Positions 7,262-14,949 of a stretch of DNA of 45,701 nucleotides are shown piece by piece. Under the pieces are notes generated by a model that was given only the letters and a program-made list of their open reading frames with translations, had not been told where the DNA came from and did no database searches. The position numbers and the translations under genes were made by a program. Position 1 is the stretch's first letter. Each line of letters opens with the position of its first letter. The stretch comes from Xenorhabdus hominickii (GTDB taxonomy: Bacteria; Pseudomonadota; Gammaproteobacteria; Enterobacterales; Enterobacteriaceae), in NCBI RefSeq assembly GCF_002632725.1, contig NZ_NJAI01000001.1, forward strand, positions 782,077 through 827,777, in the 5' to 3' direction.

Positions 7262-10078
7262 ATGAAGTGGTACACCAAGGAAGCATTAGAAATAAATAAA
7301 CTCATACCTAATGGAGAGCAAATTAATATTGGTGCTGGGTTTGGACCCACTGGCATCCCTCATATAGGAACACTTTGTGAAATAATTCGCACTAATTTAG
7401 TTATAAAAGAATTAAATAATCTAGGCAGAAAGGTAAATTTCTATCTGATTTCAGATGATTTAGATCCTTTTAGAAAAATCCCATCAAACATACCCAATCC
7501 AGAAAAATTAAACAAATACATAGGGCTACCTATAAATAAAGTTCCAGATCCTTTTGGAGTTTACTCCTCATTCTCAGAGATGGCTGAAAATAAATTATTC
7601 AATCTAGCTAAAGAATATAATGCAAGTTGTAATATAGTAAAGAATTCTCTGGCATATAATAATGGATATTATAACTCTTTAATTAAACTATTTCTCGAAA
7701 ACTTTACTAAAATAAATAAAATATGCAAAGAGTCCACCGGCTTTTTAAGACAAAGAACCTATAATATTATAATGCCGATCTCTGAAATAACAGGAAAAGT
7801 ACTGGAGCATATTACTATAACAGATATAAATCCTGATAATGGAGAAATAACTTATTATATACCCTCAGATGAAATAGTTAATAAACCTGGGAGTGAATAT
7901 GGTGTAGAACTGCGAGATCTGTATCAAGAAGAACTGTTAGATAAAGAACAGACAGTTTCTGTGTTAAATGGAAAAGCGAAACTTCAGTGGAAAGCTGACT
8001 GGGGTATGCGTTTGCTGTATAGAAATATTCACTTTGAAATGCACGGTGAAGATTTGATGGATTCAGCTTCTATTGCCCGACAGATATCCATCACCTTAGA
8101 TAAACCGACCCCACGTCTTTATCAATATGGGCTTTTCCTTGATGCTTCAGGGAAAAAAATATCCAAATCAAAAGGTAACGGATTCTCTCTTGATGACGCC
8201 AAAAACCTTCTTACACCAGAAGCTATCCAAATTTACTTATCAAAAGACCCCAAAAAATCTACTAAATTTTATATAGAACAATCACCAAGATTGAATGATC
8301 AAGTAAACATCTCCAATAAAAAAAGATTATCTTTTTACAAAATATCCAGAATATTAAAAGCATCAAAACCGACCTCCATTTCCTCAGCAAGGAAATTCCT
8401 TGATTTATATCGAAGAAATGGGGAAGTCATATCAGAAATTGAACTAACCATTAGCTACAATTATTATTTAAGAACCAAAAAAGACAATAACAGAGGATTG
8501 ATGACAACTAAAGAGGAGGATTATTTTTCATTCATATCTAAATCCATAAAAAAAGATAAAAAATTATCTAAAGAAAAAATTTTTAAACTCATATTGAACT
8601 CTTTCAAAAAAACTTTCCCTGATAGAGACAAATCACAAATATGGGTTTTACTCTACAGAGGATTATTTGGTGATATTCGTGGACCTAAAATTGAAACATG
8701 GATAAAAATAAACGATATAAAAAGCATCATTGAATACTTCGAAAACCCACATAAAGTTAAATCAGAAAATAAATCGCCAGATGACAAGATGAAGAATAAA
8801 GAATCATTTATAATGATAAATAAAGATAAGGATAATAAAAAATATATGACAAAATTATTCAAATCAATTGATTTCAATCAAGTAAAAGAAAAATGTGACA
8901 CTCTATCTTTTGAATTGAAAAAACATAGCAATGCTCTGATTGATGCACTTGCGGGATATCAGTGCAAAATAGTCACTGAAGATGAAATTTTACGTTCAAT
9001 AGACCTCCTCAATAATATAGAAAAAAACAAAGAGTATTTCAAAAAAAATATTTATGGTGTCACATCCTTCCTACCACTTAACCAACCCATTTACGCATCA
9101 GTGTGTTTTGGCTTTATTCCATCTCTTATGGCTGAAAATGTTTGTATCCGCCCACCAACCGCTATGCACCCTCATTATAAGAAGTTTGCAGATGTGATTA
9201 ACCTATCAAAGATATCGACATCACTCTCAACTTCCTATGAGGATAAAGAACTATTCTTAAGTAAACGGGTAAAAACGACTGATGCTGTTATATTTACAGG
9301 AACACCAGAGAATGCTACGAAAGTCAGAAAACACTTTAGAAAAAACACTTTGTTTATATTAAACGGGGCTGGTCATAATCCACTGGTTATCTCAAAGGAT
9401 GCAGATATAGATATCGCTATTGAAAGCACAAAACGGGTTGTACTTTATAATCAGGGACAAGATTGTGCAGGTCCTAATTCTATATTGGTACACAATGAGA
9501 TATATGAATTATTCAGGAGAAAATTAATTTCCAGCTTAAAAGGCATTGAAGATAAAGTAGGCCATTATTCTAATTATACTAATATAGTCGGCCCCAATAG
9601 CGACATAGATCATAGTATAAAAATGGCATCAATATTTAAAATAAACCGAAGTTATTGTACCTATGGTGGAGAAATAAATCCAATTGATGGTATGATAAAA
9701 CCGACTATTTTTGAAAAACCACTTTCACTAGGTGGAAACTATAAAGAATTTTTTGCTCCTGTTTTCTTTTTGCAAAAATACCAACAAGATCAAAATTTAG
9801 CTGACTATTTCTCCAACCCGAGTTATTCTGCCAATGCCATGTATATTTCTTTATTTGGTACTAGCGATTATATCAGTAATAAATTAAATAAGACGTTACA
9901 CTTACCGGAAAGCATATTAAATAATACTGATTTACATATGGAAGAGCATGGATATTTTCCATATGGCGGACAAGGTCCCGCAGCATCATGTCTTTGGTAT
10001 GATGGCAATAGAATTAATGGAAACACATTACCACAAAGAGATATATATCAATATTTAGTCGAACCATACAACAAGTAA
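7262..10078 (+). CDS. Class I lysyl-tRNA synthetase fused to an aldehyde dehydrogenase-like domain
   Basis: Residues 1 to about 500 are a complete class I lysyl-tRNA synthetase: GPTGIPHIGT holds the HIGH motif (34-37), then ISDDLDPFRK, a YIGLPINKVPDPFG block, an ADWGMRL block, KISKS (299-303) and a C-terminal helical end with LYRGLFGDIRGP. Enterobacteria charge tRNA-Lys with class II LysS/LysU, so this is not housekeeping. A charged linker (about 500-545) leads to an ALDH-fold domain: PLNQP with oxyanion Asn607, FTGTPEN, NGAGHNP, catalytic Cys735 in NQGQDCAGPN, and a late PYGGQGPA. The general-base Glu is replaced by Asn701, at the usual 34-residue distance from the Cys. The ALDH N-terminus is short. 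I infer that lysine is activated as adenylate or tRNA ester and then reduced to an amino aldehyde or transferred through the Cys. Codon use is very AT-rich (many ATA, AGA, AAA), unlike fdhD, suggesting transfer. The MFS gene follows after 10 bases. Domain calls are strong; function is inference. Confidence 0.85.
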   Translation: MKWYTKEALEINKLIPNGEQINIGAGFGPTGIPHIGTLCEIIRTNLVIKELNNLGRKVNFYLISDDLDPFRKIPSNIPNPEKLNKYIGLPINKVPDPFGVYSSFSEMAENKLFNLAKEYNASCNIVKNSLAYNNGYYNSLIKLFLENFTKINKICKESTGFLRQRTYNIIMPISEITGKVLEHITITDINPDNGEITYYIPSDEIVNKPGSEYGVELRDLYQEELLDKEQTVSVLNGKAKLQWKADWGMRLLYRNIHFEMHGEDLMDSASIARQISITLDKPTPRLYQYGLFLDASGKKISKSKGNGFSLDDAKNLLTPEAIQIYLSKDPKKSTKFYIEQSPRLNDQVNISNKKRLSFYKISRILKASKPTSISSARKFLDLYRRNGEVISEIELTISYNYYLRTKKDNNRGLMTTKEEDYFSFISKSIKKDKKLSKEKIFKLILNSFKKTFPDRDKSQIWVLLYRGLFGDIRGPKIETWIKINDIKSIIEYFENPHKVKSENKSPDDKMKNKESFIMINKDKDNKKYMTKLFKSIDFNQVKEKCDTLSFELKKHSNALIDALAGYQCKIVTEDEILRSIDLLNNIEKNKEYFKKNIYGVTSFLPLNQPIYASVCFGFIPSLMAENVCIRPPTAMHPHYKKFADVINLSKISTSLSTSYEDKELFLSKRVKTTDAVIFTGTPENATKVRKHFRKNTLFILNGAGHNPLVISKDADIDIAIESTKRVVLYNQGQDCAGPNSILVHNEIYELFRRKLISSLKGIEDKVGHYSNYTNIVGPNSDIDHSIKMASIFKINRSYCTYGGEINPIDGMIKPTIFEKPLSLGGNYKEFFAPVFFLQKYQQDQNLADYFSNPSYSANAMYISLFGTSDYISNKLNKTLHLPESILNNTDLHMEEHGYFPYGGQGPAASCLWYDGNRINGNTLPQRDIYQYLVEPYNK

Positions 10079-10088
10079 TGAGATAAAA

Positions 10089-11252
10089 ATGACTGCCAGC
10101 TTTAATAAATCATATATGGTATCCATCATATTAGGAGCATCTCTCGTCGGGTTAGCGATGGGTTATACATTACCCATGGTCAGTTTAAAGCTGGCGGAAC
10201 AAAAACATTCCTCAACTCTGTTGGGGATAATGTCGGCACTACCTGCTGTAGGAATGCTGATTTCTTCCATGGTGATACCCACACTTACCCGTCTATATAG
10301 CTTAAATAAATTATTCAGTTTTAGCCTAATGTTACTTACAGCTTCCACCGTATTTTCTGCTTATTTCAGCCAAGTCTATTCTCTTGCTATTCCTCGATTT
10401 CTGATGGGTTTTGCCTGTGGTGTCATTGTCGTGATTGGAGAATCTTGGGTCAGCGGTAACACCAGCGATAAATACAAAGGAGTACTAATGGGGCTGTACG
10501 CTTCAGCATTCACTGGGTGTCAATTGCTGGGGCCATTACTGATTTCGATATTTAGCATAACCTCACTGATCCCAGCAATGCTACTGTCCATACTTGCTCT
10601 CTTCTGCGTTGCTCTTATCGTGATAAATCCTTCTGCATCAATATCACCACAGATAAAAGATGAAAAAAACAAGTTTCCTGTCTTCCCATTAATCATGTCC
10701 GCTCCCTGTCTTATCATTGGCGTTCTTTGCTTTTCTTCTTTTGATGCTGTAACACTATCGATGTTCCCACTATATGGGCTGTCATTAGGAATACCTGAAC
10801 AAACGGCCATCACTCTAATAACATTGATATTCTTAGGCGATGCAATATTTCAAGTTCCCATTGGATGGTTTGCCGACAGAACCAATCTCAAACGGATGCA
10901 TATTATTTGTGGTGTGATTTTCACGCTTTCCTTATTAGCATTACCATTTACAGTAAATTCTCTATTTTTATGGATTGATGTCATTATCATGGGGGCATTT
11001 GGTGGAGGAATTTATACCTTAGCATTGGTAAGAGCAGGGAAAAAATATTCTGGTCAGATGCTGATTGCCATAAACTCCTTATTTGGTGTTATTTGGGGAA
11101 TTGGCAGCCTTACCGGCCCCTTAGTAACAGGTGTGGCAATGGATATATTTAACGAAAAAGGCTTTATTATTACCCTTTCTTTTGTTGGATTGTTGTTTGT
11201 GGTTTCTCACTGGTTTCCTAAAAAACCTATACTTGATAGAAAATCAGGGTAA
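10089..11252 (+). CDS. MFS transporter (YcaD-like), probable exporter of the cassette
   Basis: This 387-residue protein has 12 hydrophobic segments and no signal for a soluble domain. The block VIGESWVSGN near residues 117-126 and the following YKGVLMGLYASAFTGCQLLGP recall the YcaD-like branch of the major facilitator superfamily. It starts 10 bases after the synthetase fusion stops and is certainly co-transcribed, so it likely exports the product of that enzyme or imports its substrate. Base composition is less extreme than in the fusion gene. The substrate cannot be read from sequence. Confidence 0.82.
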   Translation: MTASFNKSYMVSIILGASLVGLAMGYTLPMVSLKLAEQKHSSTLLGIMSALPAVGMLISSMVIPTLTRLYSLNKLFSFSLMLLTASTVFSAYFSQVYSLAIPRFLMGFACGVIVVIGESWVSGNTSDKYKGVLMGLYASAFTGCQLLGPLLISIFSITSLIPAMLLSILALFCVALIVINPSASISPQIKDEKNKFPVFPLIMSAPCLIIGVLCFSSFDAVTLSMFPLYGLSLGIPEQTAITLITLIFLGDAIFQVPIGWFADRTNLKRMHIICGVIFTLSLLALPFTVNSLFLWIDVIIMGAFGGGIYTLALVRAGKKYSGQMLIAINSLFGVIWGIGSLTGPLVTGVAMDIFNEKGFIITLSFVGLLFVVSHWFPKKPILDRKSG

Positions 11253-11305
11253 TTATCTCGACAAATAGACAAGCAATGATATCCCCACCCGCAACATTTG
11301 GTGGA

Positions 11306-12070
11306 TTAATCAAGAGGATGAAACATCCACAAATTAGGCTCAATGTAATAAGCCATCTGTTTCTCTGCATCCACCACCAGCGGGACCAAGCCACCCGGAA
11401 TGATATACTCCCCGCTTTGTGGAAATTTCATGCCGACCCATTCCTGCCACTGTTCCAATGTGCCGTAAATATCAATGGATCGAAGGGCTGGCTTGATGAT
11501 TTTTGCACCCAAACGGTAATGAGTGCGGATCCACGGGTCAAACGGCTCGCCTTTGTCATTTTTCCAACCACAATATTCGATAAAATCTTGCAGAGGATAT
11601 TTGCTTTTCAGGCTCGGCCTGACAGGAACTACAAGCCCCTGTAACCCCTCATCTCGGGCGGTCTGTTTCAAGCTGTTGAGCAATAAAGCAGGAACGTTTT
11701 GACCTCGGAACTCAGGATCAACTGTTATCCCCAGAACAGATACCATGTTGGCTTGCACCTTTTCTTTGGCTGCCCCACCAACCTCTAAGACAGCATCCCA
11801 TCCTTCATCAGGCAATTTATCTAACGAAATATTCACCCAAGGAAAAGGAATTGCGTTCAGCAAACCAATAAGGCGTTCTTCTTGCTCTTGTTGCAAGATG
11901 GCAAATTTTTGAAAATGGCTGAACCCTGGCTCATATAATGTATTCCAATATTTTTCAGCTATAGCATCATAATTCATAAACAGGGGCCAATTGTTACCAA
12001 TAAGCTCCTCCGTCGCATCACCAAGATCTGTCCTTTCTTCAGCAGATTGAATAATGATTTTTGCCTCCAT
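11306..12070 (-). CDS. GNAT-fold acyltransferase
   Basis: The 254-residue cytoplasmic protein carries the acyl-CoA binding motif A of GNAT enzymes: VSVLGITVDPEFRGQNVPA near residues 110-128 with the R-G-Q-x-V-P-A pyrophosphate loop, followed by the helix LLLNSLKQTA. An N-terminal region and a C-terminal extension ending in EPNLWMFHPLD make it longer than typical 150-residue GNATs. The substrate is unknown. It converges with the lysyl synthetase-MFS pair, ending 53 bases from the MFS stop, so it may belong to the same cassette: it could acylate an amine product, protect the host from it, or use an aminoacyl-tRNA as some GNAT-fold enzymes do. These roles are inference. Confidence 0.78.
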   Translation of the reverse strand: MEAKIIIQSAEERTDLGDATEELIGNNWPLFMNYDAIAEKYWNTLYEPGFSHFQKFAILQQEQEERLIGLLNAIPFPWVNISLDKLPDEGWDAVLEVGGAAKEKVQANMVSVLGITVDPEFRGQNVPALLLNSLKQTARDEGLQGLVVPVRPSLKSKYPLQDFIEYCGWKNDKGEPFDPWIRTHYRLGAKIIKPALRSIDIYGTLEQWQEWVGMKFPQSGEYIIPGGLVPLVVDAEKQMAYYIEPNLWMFHPLD

Positions 12071-12475
12071 AATGAATCTCCTATTAAGTCTTTTTCAGCC
12101 AGATAGATATATGAAAAATAATAAATTTAACTTGCTAATAATTTTAAAATTAGAACTTCGTCATATCCTCTTTATCATAGCTGATTATTTTCTACTACAG
12201 GGAATGCACATTTATCAATATAAAATATATGGATTAATTTTAATTAATTATATAAGTGGTTATATAACCTGTTAGATTTAATTACACGAGAAACTTTTAG
12301 AAAACTAATTATATTATTAACAACAAAATAACTTCTATAAATTAAATCGACCAACCTCACATTTTCAACAAAAAAGCAGATAGCTTAAACCTTCCCTTAA
12401 ATACAAAAAAATAAATAAAAATCAACAAAATAAATAAAAATAATGACTAATAAACCCCACAAACACACAATTAAA
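12071..12475. other. AT-rich interval without genes
   Basis: Between the divergent GNAT and haem-capture units, short open frames are rich in Ile, Asn and Leu with no ribosome sites or recognisable motifs. I see nothing else before the Fur box at 12476. Confidence 0.5.
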
Positions 12476-12490
12476 TGGTAATAATTATCA
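12476..12490 (-). promoter_or_regulatory. Fur box upstream of haem-capture locus
   Basis: Read on the minus strand, the 15 bases are TGATAATTATTACCA, one mismatch from the 7-1-7 Fur consensus TGATAATnATTATCA. A further GATAAT half-site overlaps immediately downstream (to about 12502), giving the stacked hexamers typical of strong Fur sites. It lies about 105 bases before the hemophilin start, fitting iron repression of the whole locus. Confidence 0.72.
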
Positions 12491-12594
12491 TTTACATTAT
12501 CATTTGAACAATGTACGTTTTTCCAGCGCAATAAATCAGGCCATTTTTATGATTGGGTAACGAGGGATCCCCCGGTTTTAAAACGAGGATAATG

Positions 12595-13326
12595 ATGAAA
12601 AAAATTAGTGTATTAATCGCCGCTTTAGGCGCATTAGGGTTTATGGCACAGGCTCAGGCAGAAGTTGGATTTGGTCAGAGTCAGCAGGGCAACATTAAGA
12701 TTGGTGCAACTAGACCAGGTGCAGGTCCACACGGTGGCTTAGGTGGTGAACCCGGCATTGGTGTCAACTCCGTTTATGGCGGTCAAATCACTGGCTTTGC
12801 TGGCTTGACCCGTATGGCTCCTGCTGACAATAACGGTATCCATAATATTTCAATGGCAGGTGCTCCCGGCACTCACGGCGGTATGGGTGTATTCCATTTC
12901 AGCAAAGTTGCTAATGCTGACGTTTACTTCGGTGAATGGTCTCAAACAGGTAAGGCATCGGATAGTACCCACACTGTTTATTATGCAGGCAAAGACGTTA
13001 CCACCAATATACCAACGGATGGTACAGCGACTTATACCGTGACAGGTATTAACCAATATGACGGTAACAATGCCTTGTCCGGTACATTTACCGCTGATTT
13101 TGGGGAGAAAACGCTGGTCGGTTCAATGGCAAATACCACGATGGCAATAGATATTGATGCCAGCATTGGTGCTGATGCTAAATTTGAGGGAGCAGCCATA
13201 ACCGGTGATTTAGTTGGGAAAACGGAAGGTCACTTTTTTGGTGATAATGCAGCCAGTTTGGCTGGATATGCCACATTTGACGATGACAAATCCAAAGATA
13301 CCGCTTTTGGTGGTTCAAAACAGTAA
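12595..13326 (+). CDS. hrpC: Hemophilin-like secreted haem-binding protein (Slam/T11SS cargo)
   Basis: The 243-residue precursor has a signal peptide (MKK..., cleavage after AQAQA at residue 22) and no lipobox cysteine, so it should be released rather than anchored. The mature start is Gly- and His-rich; the C-terminal half (about 130-243) has the small beta-barrel signature of Slam-dependent cargo, with YTVTGINQYDGNNALSGTF, MANTTMAIDIDAS, GHFFGDNAASLAGYATFD and a final AFGGSKQ. This is the architecture of hemophilins, which take haem from the surroundings and deliver it to an outer-membrane receptor. Slam, receptor and TonB genes follow. Of two adjacent ATGs I chose the one at 12595, six bases after GAGG. 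The symbol follows naming I recall for Xenorhabdus and is tentative. Confidence 0.83.
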   Translation: MKKISVLIAALGALGFMAQAQAEVGFGQSQQGNIKIGATRPGAGPHGGLGGEPGIGVNSVYGGQITGFAGLTRMAPADNNGIHNISMAGAPGTHGGMGVFHFSKVANADVYFGEWSQTGKASDSTHTVYYAGKDVTTNIPTDGTATYTVTGINQYDGNNALSGTFTADFGEKTLVGSMANTTMAIDIDASIGADAKFEGAAITGDLVGKTEGHFFGDNAASLAGYATFDDDKSKDTAFGGSKQ

Positions 13327-13339
13327 TTGCTAGTTTTTC

Positions 13340-13380
13340 AGAGAACAGTGCCATGTTTGGCTCTGTTCTCTATTTTATTT
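13340..13380 (+). terminator. Rho-independent terminator or attenuator between cargo and Slam
   Basis: AGAGAACAG (13340-13348) pairs perfectly with CTGTTCTCT (13363-13371); after one mismatch the stem continues with GCC/GGC around a 6-nt loop, and ATTTTATTT follows. Placed 13 bases after the hemophilin stop, it should give much more cargo mRNA than secretor and receptor mRNA. Confidence 0.8.
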
Positions 13381-13415
13381 CTAATCATATGGGCTTTGTG
13401 ATCTCTGGTTTTACG

Positions 13416-14888
13416 ATGTCTAACAATATAAAAACACTAATATTATTAACAGCATTGATGGCGTTATGTCTCTCCCTGACCGTTTATGCCGATGAAGATA
13501 CCAGCCACAAAATCTGGCAGGAAACACAGCACAATCAACGGGAAAATGAAGCCAACCTGATTACACCAGACCCTGTTTTTGCTGAAAGCAATGCATCGTT
13601 GATTGTCATTGATGGACAAACATTTCAGGTAGAGAACAATCTTAATGATATCGCTCAAGCGCTATACCTCGCCATTAATCATCAACAATGGCCGGATGTC
13701 AGACGTTTTCTGACCGCTTATCAAAAACTATCCGGACATGATGTCATGCTGGTGAATTTTGCCCAAGGTGGTTTGGCTCGTTTTGAAGGGAATTTGGGTC
13801 TCTCCGCCTATCATTATCAACAAATTTTAAATCAACAGCCGGATTTTACCCGTATCAAGCTGGATCTGGCTCGTGTCTATTTTGAGGATCATAAAAATCG
13901 GGAAGCTGAACAACTGTTTGTTGGATTAAGTGAACAGCACGAATTACCAGCAATAGTCGTGAAAAATATCAACAGCTACCTGAAAGCAATAGCATTAAGA
14001 AATGGCTGGCGTGGTTCTTTCTCAGCGGGTTATACCTATAACGATAATGTAAATATGGCTTCTGACCAGGAAGCCCCCTATCAATATGACCCTAAAACAC
14101 AAACCATACTTAAACAGCTAATACCAAAACCCATCAAAGCATGGGGAGTGTCTTATGACGCAACCTTAAGCCGACGCTACCAACTTGCTGGTCATCATGG
14201 CATTTTTGGCCGCGGGCTGATTTATGGCGAAAACTACCGTGCTCACCACAATGAGAACGAAAATACGTTTATGATAACCGCTGGCTACAACTATAAAAGC
14301 AGTAACCACGATTTTTCCTTTGGTCCCTTATTTGAATATAAGCAACATGCGGGTGATACCTTTTACCGTGCTATCGGTGCCAAAACAGAATGGCGATGGG
14401 CATTCACCGGCCAGACTGCCCTGAATATTGAACTTGAACATAAACAATTGCATCATCAGCAACGTTACCGTAGGAAAGATGGCGAACTTTCCTCTACCTA
14501 CCTCACCCTATCCCATGCCATCAGCAAAAATTTTATCCTATCTGGTGGAGGCGATTGGGTTTACCGGAACAATGATCAACATCCCATGGATCGCTATCAG
14601 CAGTGGGGAATTCGGACGGGGATTTCCGGACAGATCTATCCCGGAATTAACGGTTCACTGTTTGCTACGCTGAAAAAGCGCCATTTTGGCGCTTACCATC
14701 CAATGCTTCATGCCATACGTCAGGATAATGAGCAGATTTATAGCGCTGTTATTAAAGTCCCTGCCGCTGAAATATGGGGCATGACTCCCTCTTTCACTTT
14801 CCGCCACCGCCGCAATCACAGCAATGTGGATTGGCTGTACAGCTATAACAAAAATGAAGTGCTGATCAGGCTGGAGAAATATTTTTAA
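13416..14888 (+). CDS. hrpB: Slam outer-membrane secretor (type XI secretion, DUF560)
   Basis: Slam proteins move beta-barrel cargo across the outer membrane. This 490-residue protein has a signal peptide (MSNNIKTLILLTALMA..., cleavage near VYA-DED), an N-terminal TPR-like helical part (about 60-200, including NLGLSAYHYQQILNQQPDF) and a C-terminal outer-membrane barrel beginning around NGWRGSFSAGYTYNDNVN and ending in VLIRLEKYF with the terminal Phe typical of BAM substrates. An ATG at 13353 lies inside the terminator hairpin and gives no signal peptide directly, so I place the start at 13416, though its ribosome site is weak. It directly follows its likely cargo. Symbol as recalled for Xenorhabdus, tentative. 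Confidence 0.86.
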   Translation: MSNNIKTLILLTALMALCLSLTVYADEDTSHKIWQETQHNQRENEANLITPDPVFAESNASLIVIDGQTFQVENNLNDIAQALYLAINHQQWPDVRRFLTAYQKLSGHDVMLVNFAQGGLARFEGNLGLSAYHYQQILNQQPDFTRIKLDLARVYFEDHKNREAEQLFVGLSEQHELPAIVVKNINSYLKAIALRNGWRGSFSAGYTYNDNVNMASDQEAPYQYDPKTQTILKQLIPKPIKAWGVSYDATLSRRYQLAGHHGIFGRGLIYGENYRAHHNENENTFMITAGYNYKSSNHDFSFGPLFEYKQHAGDTFYRAIGAKTEWRWAFTGQTALNIELEHKQLHHQQRYRRKDGELSSTYLTLSHAISKNFILSGGGDWVYRNNDQHPMDRYQQWGIRTGISGQIYPGINGSLFATLKKRHFGAYHPMLHAIRQDNEQIYSAVIKVPAAEIWGMTPSFTFRHRRNHSNVDWLYSYNKNEVLIRLEKYF

Positions 14889-14949
14889 TCAAAATCTGAT
14901 GATTTTTTATTTGTGTGATGATTATCGACAAATCGAGGCAGGGATATCA

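Noticed and set aside
12054..12275. 73-codon plus-strand open frame overlapping the GNAT start
   Set aside because: AT-rich, Ile/Leu/Asn biased, no ribosome site, and it begins inside the GNAT gene.
13353..13415. Upstream in-frame start for Slam
   Set aside because: The ATG lies within the intrinsic terminator stem, and the signal peptide clearly begins at 13416.
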